The notes beneath the pieces are model-generated. The model did not search any database and was not told the origin of the DNA. It saw nothing but the letters and a program-made list of their open reading frames with translations. This document shows, piece by piece, positions 1 through 9,480 of a stretch of 64,000 bases of DNA. Location: the NCBI GenBank assembly GCA_017466365.1, contig JAFTUG010000007.1, forward strand, positions 1 through 64,000. Direction: 5' to 3'. Source of the stretch: Clostridia bacterium. GTDB lineage: Bacteria > Bacillota > Clostridia > Oscillospirales > Acutalibacteraceae. Made by a program: the position numbers and the translations under genes. Numbering within the stretch: position 1 is the first letter of the stretch; each line of letters opens with the position of its first letter.

Positions 1-752
1 TCGCTGCTCGACAGCATAAGTGAGAACGGCATAATCTCACCCCTTGGTGTCAGACCTACGGAGGATAAAGGTAAATTTGAAGTAATCTCGGGACACCGCA
101 GATTACACGCCGCCCGTATGCTTAATCTTGAAGCTGTACCTGTTACCGTTTGTGATGTGAGCAGAGAAGAAGCGGCTATTATGCTTGTTGACAGCAACCT
201 GCACAGAGAACATATTTTACCGAGTGAAAAAGCAAAGGCGTACAAGCTGAAACTTGATGCTATGAAAGCACAGGGCAAGAGGACAGATTTAACTTGTGGA
301 CAAGCTGTCCACAAGTCCAGAGAAAGCGTGTCCGACACCGACAGCGGCAGGCAGGTACAGAGATATATCCGTCTGACTATGCTCGTCCCTGAATTGCTCA
401 CTATGGTGGATGAAAACAAAATCGCATTTTCCGTTGCGGTCGAGCTGTCGTATCTTGATAAAAATACTCAACGGATGCTGTTGGGTGAAATTGAAGAAAC
501 AGAATGTACTCCGTCATACTCACAGGCAAACAGAATGCGAAAGCTTTTCCAATCGGGAGAACTGACCGAAAACTCAATTAATAATATTATGAACGAAGAA
601 AAAGCTAACCAAAAACCGATGTTCAAGATGTCTATGGAAAGGTTGCAGAAGTATTCTCCGAAAGCTGATGAAAGACAAATGCAGGAATTCATAATCAAGG
701 CTTGTGAATATTATGCAAAGTATCTGCAGAAAAAGAGAAATCGGGAGGCAAG

Positions 753-756
<4 letters not shown>
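1..756 (+). CDS. ParB/RepB/Spo0J-family protein, 5' end outside window
   Basis: The frame is open from base 1, so the start lies upstream; 251 residues are visible. The first 60 carry the ParB N-terminal (ParB/Srx) fold with the GHRR motif at visible residues 31-34, followed by the NLHREHILPSEKAKAY helix typical of ParB family proteins and a central helix-turn-helix-like region. ParB proteins bind DNA and segregate or regulate replicons. Such genes are common cargo of Tn4451-type integrative elements, where they may act in maintenance or regulation rather than chromosome segregation. It overlaps the next gene by 4 bases (ATGA), so the two are probably co-translated. The family is clear; the role in the element is inferred. 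Confidence 0.88.
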
Positions 757-2706
<1,950 letters not shown>

Positions 2707-2707
2707 C

Positions 2708-2734
2708 AAAAAAGAGCAGGCTCAAAACCTGCTC
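2708..2734 (-). terminator. Hairpin after the recombinase gene
   Basis: A 7-bp stem GAGCAGG/CCTGCTC with a 7-base loop. The T run lies on the minus-strand side, so it reads best as a minus-strand terminator shielding the recombinase from incoming tRNA transcription. It can also fold in the plus-strand mRNA. Confidence 0.55.
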
Positions 2735-2775
2735 GATACATAAATAATTATACTAAATTTAACTATGAGGAAATG

Positions 2776-2820
2776 TAAAAAAAGAAAAGTGAGTATTCAC
2801 TTGTGTTATGAATACTCACT
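2776..2820 (-). terminator. Terminator of tRNA-Leu(CAG)
   Basis: A perfect 12-bp stem AGTGAGTATTCA / TGAATACTCACT (2788-2799 and 2809-2820), followed on the minus strand by a T-rich run. It sits right after the 3' end of the tRNA. Confidence 0.8.
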
Positions 2821-2821
2821 A

Positions 2822-2908
2822 TGGTGCGGATAACAGGACTTGAACCTGCACGAACTTGCATTCATTAGAACCTGAATCTAACGCGTCTGCCAATTCCGCC
2901 ATATCCGC
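2822..2908 (-). tRNA. tRNA-Leu (anticodon CAG)
   Basis: Read on the minus strand: acceptor GCGGATA pairs with TATCCGC, then A73 and an encoded CCA (2822-2824). The anticodon stem TTAGA/TCTAA encloses loop TTCAGGT, giving anticodon CAG (reads CUG). The long variable arm and GGTTCAAGTCC T arm fit a class II leucine tRNA. It lies 122 bases downstream of a second Leu tRNA on the same strand. Confidence 0.95.
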
Positions 2909-2995
2909 ATTTATTCCCTTAAATTTTACACGGCAGGGACATCCGAGGCGGAGCTTAATTTTCGGTTAAAAACTTACTTTTCAGCTTTTTCCGCA

Positions 2996-3028
2996 TAAAA
3001 GCAAAAGAGGATTCCTTGCGGAATCCTC
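2996..3028 (-). terminator. Terminator between the two tRNA-Leu genes
   Basis: A 9-bp perfect stem GAGGATTCC/GGAATCCTC with a 4-base loop, then TTTTGCTTTTA on the minus strand, directly after tRNA-Leu(GAG). Expression of the downstream tRNA would need readthrough or its own promoter. Confidence 0.75.
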
Positions 3029-3030
3029 TC

Positions 3031-3114
3031 TGGTGCGAGAGACGGGACTTGAACCCGTACGGGATTACCACACGCCCCTCAAACGTGCGCGTCTGCCGAT
3101 TCCGCCACTCTCGC
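3031..3114 (-). tRNA. tRNA-Leu (anticodon GAG)
   Basis: Minus-strand class II tRNA with acceptor GCGAGAG/CTCTCGC, A73 and encoded CCA (3031-3033). The anticodon stem CACGT/GCGTG encloses loop TTGAGGG, giving anticodon GAG (reads CUC/CUU). The T arm contains GGTTCAAGTCC. A consensus promoter lies just upstream. Confidence 0.95.
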
Positions 3115-3146
3115 ATTTCCGATTTTGTTCGCTCGGAACGTTGCCT

Positions 3147-3175
3147 ATTATAGCAAAGTAAAACCGTATTGTCAA
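3147..3175 (-). promoter_or_regulatory. Consensus sigma-A promoter of the tRNA-Leu genes
   Basis: The minus strand reads TTGACA, a 17-base spacer, then TATAAT: a perfect match to the housekeeping consensus. The -10 box ends 32 bases before the tRNA 5' end. Confidence 0.9.
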
Positions 3176-3180
3176 GCCCT

Positions 3181-3401
3181 TTTTAAAAAAATTTTTTAAA
3201 ATAATTTTTCGTTATATTTTTGTTCCGAATAAGCAAAATTTTTCACTCGCTTTTATTCTTCATTTGAATAATAGTTTTAAAAATACAAGAAAATTTTTGC
3301 TAATTATATCAAAAATCGGTTAATTATCCTTTTGCTATTTACTTTTTTGTTTCAAATGCTAAAATTATCTCGCTACCGAAATTATGGAGGAGTTTTTATA
3401 T
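3181..3401. other. AT-rich intergenic stretch
   Basis: Very AT-rich spacer with long A and T runs between the tRNA promoter and the PBP terminator. I see no gene, tRNA or clear regulatory structure. An ATG after GGAGG near 3384 opens a frame that runs straight through the following terminator and is rejected as a gene. Confidence 0.6.
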
Positions 3402-3442
3402 AAAAAACCGCATTGGGTTTGTGCTGCCCGATGCGGTTTTTT
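3402..3442. terminator. Bidirectional terminator after the PBP gene
   Basis: AAAAAACCGCAT...ATGCGGTTTTTT with an inner GGG/CCC extension. A and T runs flank the stem on both sides, so it can work in both directions. It ends 2 bases from the PBP stop codon. Confidence 0.88.
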
Positions 3443-3443
3443 A

Positions 3444-5048
3444 TTACGGCCGATTATTTTGGCTCAAAGCAACCGTTTCGGCTATCAGCTTAAAAACAGG
3501 GGCACAGCTTACCGCCCCCTCCTCATCGTTCTCCCTGATAACGGCTATGGCATAACGCGGATTATCCGCAGGAAAATAGCCTGCAAACCATGTATTATAT
3601 AATTCCTCGCCGTTTTTGGTTTTACCCGTCTGTGCCGTAGCTGTTTTTCCTGCAGCAGAAACAAATTCGCTTTCCGCTTTTTTTCCGCTTCCTTCCGTAA
3701 CCACGCTTTCAAGACATTTTTTCAAAATCTCCGCTGTTTCTTCGGATATGACACGAATTTTCTCACGATAATTTTCTATTTTTATATATTTACCGTCGGA
3801 ATTCACTTCACCTTCAACAAGATAAGGCTTAACAAGCGCTCCGCCTTTCGCAATTGATGCCATCATGGCACATATCTGAACGGGAGTTGCAAGAAGCGAG
3901 CCCTGACCGAAGGATAAATTGGCTACGGCAGCCTTTGAATCAAGCTCATTTTTTTCCGGAAGATATCCTGCAGCACTGCTTATTCCTTCGCACAAAACCG
4001 TCTCCTTTCCAAAGCCTAACAGCCTTGACAATTCAACAATCTTTTCCGCACCAGTTTCAAGCGCAAGTGTAATAAAATAAGTGTTGCAGGAATTTGCCAC
4101 GGCACCACGCATATCCAGCATTCCGTGGCCGCTTCTTTTGTGGCAATGAAACGTTACGCCGTTGTAAGTCACGCTTCCGGTGCAGTTATATTCAAAGCTG
4201 CTTTCAATACCGCTTTCAAGTGCAGCGGCAGCAACCACCGGCTTGAATACCGAGCCGACACTGAAGGGCAAAAGAGCCCTGTTAATAAGGGGCGAATGCT
4301 CATCATCAAGCGCATCTGTCAGATTATTTCTGTCAAAGGCAGGTCTTGAAACGCAGGCTTTTATTGCACCGCTTTCAATATCCATAACAACGGCTGCTGC
4401 ACATTCAGCACCCGATTTATCAAGAGCGATTTCGGTTATCTGCTGGATATCTTTATCTATGGTAAGCACAACACCCGTTTTGGGTATTTCGTTATTTTCC
4501 ACAGCTATTTTTTCACCGAGCATCGCCCTGCCGTTTGCATCCGCAAAAAATCTCACCTTCGGTATTTTTATTTCACTCGACAGAAGTGAATTATATGCCT
4601 TTTCAATTCCGCTGACGCCATTGTTTTCGCCGTCAAGATACCCGATGATATGGCATGCAAAGGATGTGTTTCCGTAGCGTTTGGGAACATAAACTGTTTT
4701 TATAAACTCCGAGCTTTCAACCGATTTTTCGGATTTGACCGCAACAGGCTTTCCCTTCGACAGGCGTTCCTTTACTGATTCAAAAATTTCCGGTACAAGA
4801 GCCTCTTTCAGCAGTGCAACAGCTTTGTTATCAGGCTTTGCGGCAATATATATTTCGCTTTCCGCATTTGTAATGGGACGCATTTCACAGTCATATATTG
4901 TCCCCTTAAGAATTGTGAGGTCAACAGATTTTGTAGATACCGTATTTGCCGCCTGAACGGTGTTTTTCGATATATTAACTATTCTTAAGCTCAAGCCTGA
5001 CATGGCAAGCAGCAAAACGATAAAAACACTCAAAGCTCTCTTAAACAA
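3444..5048 (-). CDS. Peptidoglycan transpeptidase, class B penicillin-binding protein
   Basis: A 534-residue membrane-anchored D,D-transpeptidase that cross-links peptidoglycan outside the membrane. An N-terminal membrane segment (about 5-23) precedes a dimerisation region and the transpeptidase domain. Catalytic motifs are SVFK (Ser266, Lys269) and SCN (320-322). The third motif is KTA (468-470) where the family usually has KTG. The TTG start at 5048 is chosen because AGGGAG lies 8 bases upstream; a GTG at 5078 keeps frame but has no ribosome site. No division or sporulation cluster surrounds it, so FtsI-like and SpoVD-like roles cannot be separated. Confidence 0.88.
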   Translation of the reverse strand: MFKRALSVFIVLLLAMSGLSLRIVNISKNTVQAANTVSTKSVDLTILKGTIYDCEMRPITNAESEIYIAAKPDNKAVALLKEALVPEIFESVKERLSKGKPVAVKSEKSVESSEFIKTVYVPKRYGNTSFACHIIGYLDGENNGVSGIEKAYNSLLSSEIKIPKVRFFADANGRAMLGEKIAVENNEIPKTGVVLTIDKDIQQITEIALDKSGAECAAAVVMDIESGAIKACVSRPAFDRNNLTDALDDEHSPLINRALLPFSVGSVFKPVVAAAALESGIESSFEYNCTGSVTYNGVTFHCHKRSGHGMLDMRGAVANSCNTYFITLALETGAEKIVELSRLLGFGKETVLCEGISSAAGYLPEKNELDSKAAVANLSFGQGSLLATPVQICAMMASIAKGGALVKPYLVEGEVNSDGKYIKIENYREKIRVISEETAEILKKCLESVVTEGSGKKAESEFVSAAGKTATAQTGKTKNGEELYNTWFAGYFPADNPRYAIAVIRENDEEGAVSCAPVFKLIAETVALSQNNRP

Positions 5049-5093
5049 AAAAATCACTCCCTGCGGATAGAATTCCACGGGGAGTGCATTTTA

Positions 5094-6188
5094 TTATACA
5101 TTGAAGCGGAAAAGAACAACGTCGCCGTCCTTCATAACATATTCCTTACCCTCGCTGCGTACAAGACCTTTTTCCTTTGCGGCAGCAATTGAGCCAAGCT
5201 CAATGAGGTCCTCATAGGAAATAACCTCGGCTCTGATAAAGCCTCTTTCAAAGTCGCTGTGAATTTTACCGGCAGCCTGGGGAGCCTTTGTGCCGTTTGT
5301 AATTGTCCATGCTCTTACTTCGGGCTGACCTGCGGTGAGATATGAAATAAGACCGAGAAGTGCATAGCTCTTTTTAACAAGAAGGTCAAGACCGCCCGAT
5401 TCAACGCCGAGCTCTTCAAGGAACATTTCTTTTTCATCATTTTCAAGTGATGCAATCTGCGCTTCAAGCTCCGCACATATGGGAAGTACCTCGCTGCCCT
5501 CTGCCTCGGCAATTGCACAAACCTTTTTATAATGAGCATTGGAGTCAAGTCCGCCTGCAAAATCATTTTCACTCATATTGCATGCATAAATAACGGGCTT
5601 TGCGGTAAGAAGTGCAATTTCGGCAAGCCACGCCTTTTCATTTTCGTCACATTCAAGATTTCTTGCAGGAATGTTATCCTCAAGGCTCTGCTGAAGTCTT
5701 TTGAGGAATTCAAGCTCGCTTGCAAGGGTTTTATCGCCCTTGAGAGCTTTTGTTACACGGTCAATTCTGCGCTCAACCATTTCGATATCGGAAAGGATAA
5801 GCTCGAGATTGATGGTTTCGATATCTCTTTCGGGGTCGATTGTTGCATCAACGTGAACAATATCATCATCCTCAAAGCAGCGGACAACGTGAATAATTGC
5901 ATCAACCTCACGGATATGAGAGAGGAATTTATTTCCGAGGCCCTCACCCTTTGATGCGCCTCTTACAAGACCTGCAATATCGACAAACTCGATAAATGCG
6001 GGAGTGATTTTAACCGGATTATAAAGCTCTGCAAGCTTATCAAGCCTTTCATCGGGAACGGCAACAACACCTACGTTGGGTTCGATTGTACAGAAAGCGT
6101 AGTTTGCAGACTGGGCACCTGCGTTTGTTATCGCATTAAAAAGCGTACTCTTGCCTACATTTGGCAAGCCGACTATACCAAGTTTCAT
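5094..6188 (-). CDS. ychF: Redox-regulated ATPase YchF (Obg-like)
   Basis: A 364-residue TRAFAC-class P-loop protein, the usual length for YchF/OLA1. The G1 motif GLPNVGKST lies at residues 5-13, followed by the ANYAFCTIEPNVG switch region, DIAGLVRGASKGEGLGN, a coiled coil (about 120-200) and the C-terminal TGS domain (DFERGFIRAEVISYEDL and beyond). YchF binds ATP rather than GTP and associates with ribosomes, affecting translation and stress responses. The ATG at 6188 follows GAAAGG; upstream in-frame codons lack a ribosome site. It is transcribed divergently from tcdA from its own promoter. Confidence 0.97.
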   Translation of the reverse strand: MKLGIVGLPNVGKSTLFNAITNAGAQSANYAFCTIEPNVGVVAVPDERLDKLAELYNPVKITPAFIEFVDIAGLVRGASKGEGLGNKFLSHIREVDAIIHVVRCFEDDDIVHVDATIDPERDIETINLELILSDIEMVERRIDRVTKALKGDKTLASELEFLKRLQQSLEDNIPARNLECDENEKAWLAEIALLTAKPVIYACNMSENDFAGGLDSNAHYKKVCAIAEAEGSEVLPICAELEAQIASLENDEKEMFLEELGVESGGLDLLVKKSYALLGLISYLTAGQPEVRAWTITNGTKAPQAAGKIHSDFERGFIRAEVISYEDLIELGSIAAAKEKGLVRSEGKEYVMKDGDVVLFRFNV

Positions 6189-6224
6189 ATTTATAATTCC
6201 TTTCGGTGTGATTTCGACCAAATT

Positions 6225-6253
6225 ATTATATATTAAAAAGATGAAAATTACAA
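6225..6253 (-). promoter_or_regulatory. Promoter of ychF
   Basis: The minus strand reads TTGTAA, a 17-base spacer, then TATAAT, 37 bases before the ychF start codon. Confidence 0.75.
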
Positions 6254-6272
6254 TATAAATTTTAAAATATAG

Positions 6273-6302
6273 TTTACAACGCAAGGTGTTTTGTTGTATT
6301 AT
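6273..6302 (+). promoter_or_regulatory. Possible promoter of tcdA
   Basis: TTTACA, 18-base spacer, TATTAT. A TATAAT hexamer lies 9 bases downstream and is an alternative -10 box, but it lacks a well-placed -35. Confidence 0.45.
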
Positions 6303-6334
6303 TAGTATGTATAATTATATTTAAGAGGTACAAA

Positions 6335-7039
6335 ATGGAGCATTCGCAGTTTTTGAGGTCGGAAATGATTCTAGGAGAAAATTCAACACAAAGCCTTTCC
6401 GAAAAAAATGTTATTCTTTTCGGACTCGGCGGCGTGGGTTCATATACGGCAGAGGCACTTGCAAGGGCAGGAATAGGCAGACTGACAATTGTTGACAACG
6501 ATGTGGTTTCGGTTACAAATATCAACCGCCAGCTTTGTGCGCTCCATTCAACCGTAGGAAAACCCAAGGTTGAGGTCATAAAAGAAAGAATTCTTGATAT
6601 CAACCCCGATTGCGTTGTTACCGCTCTGCAAAAATTTTATCTTCCCGAAAACGCTGAAGAATTCGGGCTTGAAGGCTATGATTACATTGCGGATGCCATA
6701 GATACGGTCAGCGCCAAAATCGATTTGGCAGTTAAATCGCAGGCATACGGTATTCCGATGATATCCTGCATGGGTACGGGCAACAAGCTTGACCCTTCAC
6801 AGTTTACCGTTTCCGATATTTATAAAACAAGCGGCTGTCCGCTTTGCAGAGTTATGAGGACAGAGCTGAAAAAAAGAGGAATAAAAAAGCTAAATGTTGT
6901 CTGGTCGCCTGAAACTCCCGTTAAGCCATCACAAACCGATGAGGAAACGGGAAAACGGCAGACTCCGGGCAGCCTGCCGTTTGTGCCACCCGTTGCAGGA
7001 ATGATAATGGCAGGAAAAATAATTCTTGATTTGGGATGA
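6335..7039 (+). CDS. tcdA: tRNA threonylcarbamoyladenosine dehydratase TcdA
   Basis: A 234-residue E1-like (ThiF/MoeB) enzyme that cyclises t6A37 to ct6A in tRNAs using ATP. The nucleotide motif GLGGVG is at residues 30-35, the acidic DND at 54-56 and NINRQ at 62-66. A CPLC pair at 168-171 sits where E1-like proteins bind zinc. The length and HSQFLRSEMILG start fit TcdA (YgdL) better than ThiF or MoeB, which are longer or linked to thiamine or molybdopterin genes absent here. The ATG follows AAGAGG. The stop overlaps the region of the next gene's start. Confidence 0.9.
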   Translation: MEHSQFLRSEMILGENSTQSLSEKNVILFGLGGVGSYTAEALARAGIGRLTIVDNDVVSVTNINRQLCALHSTVGKPKVEVIKERILDINPDCVVTALQKFYLPENAEEFGLEGYDYIADAIDTVSAKIDLAVKSQAYGIPMISCMGTGNKLDPSQFTVSDIYKTSGCPLCRVMRTELKKRGIKKLNVVWSPETPVKPSQTDEETGKRQTPGSLPFVPPVAGMIMAGKIILDLG

Positions 7040-7044
7040 TTAAT

Positions 7045-8514
7045 ATGAAAAAATTTGCCGCTTTAATATTGATAGCTTCGTTGATAATTACGGTATTTTC
7101 AGGCTGTGATGAAATAAAAACCGTAATTGAGGACGAACCGGTAGGTGTGTCAAATATCAGCGATAAAAAAGAAGGCACGTTAAAGCTTGCCTATTCAAAG
7201 GCTGATATGCTTGACCCGTTCACATCAACAATGTCCGCAAATCTTCAGATTATGGGTCTTGTTTATGACGGACTTTATAAGCTCAACAAAAACTATGAGC
7301 CAATTCCCGTTATAGCAAAAAGCTCAATCGTCAGCGGTACAACGGTTAACGTTACACTTGATTCCGCGGTTTTTTCGGACGGTACGGCAATAACAGCAAA
7401 CGATGTTGTTTATTCATTTGAACAGGCAAGATATTCCCCGAATTACTCAACAAGACTTCAGAATTTCGTTCAGGCAAGCATTTCTTCCTCAAACATGCTT
7501 GTTTTCACGCTTGAAGCTGCAGATCCTTATGCACTTTCATGCCTCACCTTCCCTATCGTTAAATACGGCTCCGAAGGTGAACTGCCCGTGGGTTCAGGCA
7601 GATATGTTCCGCAAATATCGGGTGAATCGACATATCTTGTTGTTAACACAAAAAAGTCAAATTTCAATCCTGCAATCAAAACGATAATGCTTGTTCCCGT
7701 GCGTGACAGCAGTTCAATAGAAAGCAGCCTTGAAATAGGAAATACGGGTTTTTATTATAACGACCTTGGAAGCGGAAGCTACATGAGAATAAACGCCCAA
7801 ACAACAGACATGGGCATCAACAACTTTGTATATCTCGGTTTCAATTCCGAAAGTGAATTTTTTTCAAATGCAAGCCTTCGCCAAGCGGTCAATCTTGCAA
7901 TAAACAGAAACGAGATAGTAACGACTGCATTTCAGGGGCATGCAAGGGCAGCATACTCACCCTTCAACCCTGATTGGTATGCACTAGTCTCAAAAGATCT
8001 TGTTCTTTCCGTAGATTTACCCAAAGCGGAGGAGCTTATCGCTCAATCCGAAATCGATATAACCTCCAAAGAAATATCCCTGCTTGTCAATAAGGATAAT
8101 CAGTTCAAGCTTGAAACAGCCGAATTCATAAAAGGCTATCTTGAAAAAATCGGTTTCACGGTTAATCTCAAGGCCTATGCTTCCGATTACTACATCGAAG
8201 CGGTTGAACTCGGTTCATATGATATGTATATAGGTGAAATCCGCCTTTCGCCCAATATGGATTTATTCCCGATTTTTGGCGGAGATGTAAGCTACGGTAT
8301 AGACCCGTTATGTGACAGTGCCGCAAGATATAATCAGTTTCTTAACGGCAAGTGCGAGCTTATGGACTTTGTTAACACCTTTAACGAGGATTTGCCGCTC
8401 ATTCCTCTTTGTTACAGAAATGCGGCTGCATCTTATACAAACTCCATGCAAGGTGAATTTCAATCCTGTGACGGCGATGTTTTCTACAATATTGAGAAAT
8501 GGAGTTTCAAATAA
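7045..8514 (+). CDS. ABC substrate-binding lipoprotein, SBP_bac_5 (peptide/nickel type)
   Basis: A 489-residue lipoprotein. The signal peptide ends in a lipobox (VFSGC, Cys at about residue 20), so the mature protein would be anchored outside the membrane. The body has the family 5 binding fold: KLAYSKADMLDPFTST near the start, the FSDGTAITANDVVYSFEQ motif (about 110-127) and the FFSNASLRQAVNLAINRNEI region. Family 5 proteins bind oligopeptides, nickel or sugars. No permease or ATPase gene is adjacent, so the transporter partner is elsewhere or shared. The ATG at 7045 is preferred (GGGATGAT upstream); 7036 is in frame. Confidence 0.85.
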   Translation: MKKFAALILIASLIITVFSGCDEIKTVIEDEPVGVSNISDKKEGTLKLAYSKADMLDPFTSTMSANLQIMGLVYDGLYKLNKNYEPIPVIAKSSIVSGTTVNVTLDSAVFSDGTAITANDVVYSFEQARYSPNYSTRLQNFVQASISSSNMLVFTLEAADPYALSCLTFPIVKYGSEGELPVGSGRYVPQISGESTYLVVNTKKSNFNPAIKTIMLVPVRDSSSIESSLEIGNTGFYYNDLGSGSYMRINAQTTDMGINNFVYLGFNSESEFFSNASLRQAVNLAINRNEIVTTAFQGHARAAYSPFNPDWYALVSKDLVLSVDLPKAEELIAQSEIDITSKEISLLVNKDNQFKLETAEFIKGYLEKIGFTVNLKAYASDYYIEAVELGSYDMYIGEIRLSPNMDLFPIFGGDVSYGIDPLCDSAARYNQFLNGKCELMDFVNTFNEDLPLIPLCYRNAAASYTNSMQGEFQSCDGDVFYNIEKWSFK

Positions 8515-8580
8515 AAGGAATTTTTTACGGATAAAAACGGCATAATATATTCAAAATCTTTTAAGCGAGGATGAATATAT

Positions 8581-9477
8581 ATGATTACTGCCGAAATGCT
8601 GAAAAACTCAATTATCTCTGCCGCGGAGAATATAAGCCAATATTCCGAAGAGGTTGACGGCATCAACGTTTTTCCCGTGCCGGACGGCGATACAGGCACA
8701 AATCTTACATTAACCCTTTCCGGATGTGCAAAAGCGATAGCAAATTATACCGATATGACCGCAGGAGAGCTTGCCGATAAAGCCGCCGGTGCATTGTTAA
8801 GAAGCGCAAGAGGCAACTCAGGAGTTATATTTTCTCTCATTTTTAAAGGATTTGCAAAAAGCATTGAAGGGCTTGATGCCATTGATGCAAAATCTCTTGC
8901 GAAGGCACTTGAAGCCGGAAGCGACGAAGCATATGCATCAATAGAAAAGCCAATGGAAGGCACCATGCTGACTGTTATCCGTCTTGCCGCAGCGAAAGCA
9001 TCATCTGCAGCAGCAAAGGGCTGCACGGCAGAAGAAACCTTCAGACAGGCACTTTCCGGTGCAGAAGCATCTCTCAAGGCTACCACAAACCTGCTTCCGA
9101 CACTGAAAAAGCACGGTGTTGTTGATGCGGGAGGTCAGGGGCTTATCCACATAATGAGAGGTATGCTTAATGCAGACGGTATGTCTTATAAATCGGATGC
9201 GAAAGAAAGTAAAATAAGCTTCCGTTCACACAAAACCGAATATATTTACTGCACGGAATTTCTGATTAATTCCTCCGAACACAAAAATATCGGCTATCTT
9301 CGCAGTGTTTTATCCGATATAGGCGACTGCACTGCGGTTGCGGAGCATTCGGGAATAATTAAGGTTCACGTCCATACAAACAGACCCGATAAAGCAATTT
9401 CAACAGGTCTCGAGTGCGGTGAATTAACAGATATAAAGATAGATAACATGAGAATCCAATCATTAAAAGCGGAGTAA
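8581..9477 (+). CDS. DAK2 (DhaL-fold) protein, short YloV/FakA-like
   Basis: A 298-residue protein with an N-terminal DhaL/DAK2 kinase domain: PVPDGDTGTNLTLT (about 32-45) holds the ADP-Mg aspartates, and LRSARGNSGVI, KHGVVDAGGQG and GTMLTVIR are family motifs. The second half (about 215-298, with IKVHVHTNRPDKA and IKIDNMRIQS) matches the middle domain of YloV/FakA. The usual C-terminal domain of those about 550-residue proteins is missing; the frame simply stops. FakA phosphorylates fatty acids held by FakB; whether this short form does is unknown. It lies 3 bases upstream of recG, echoing the yloV-recG neighbourhood of Bacillus. Confidence 0.83.
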   Translation: MITAEMLKNSIISAAENISQYSEEVDGINVFPVPDGDTGTNLTLTLSGCAKAIANYTDMTAGELADKAAGALLRSARGNSGVIFSLIFKGFAKSIEGLDAIDAKSLAKALEAGSDEAYASIEKPMEGTMLTVIRLAAAKASSAAAKGCTAEETFRQALSGAEASLKATTNLLPTLKKHGVVDAGGQGLIHIMRGMLNADGMSYKSDAKESKISFRSHKTEYIYCTEFLINSSEHKNIGYLRSVLSDIGDCTAVAEHSGIIKVHVHTNRPDKAISTGLECGELTDIKIDNMRIQSLKAE

Positions 9478-9480
9478 AAT

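Noticed and set aside
3384..3602. Plus-strand open frame after a GGAGG site
   Set aside because: It runs through the strong bidirectional terminator at 3402-3442 and lies inside the antisense of the PBP gene; the protein resembles nothing and codons do not look coding.
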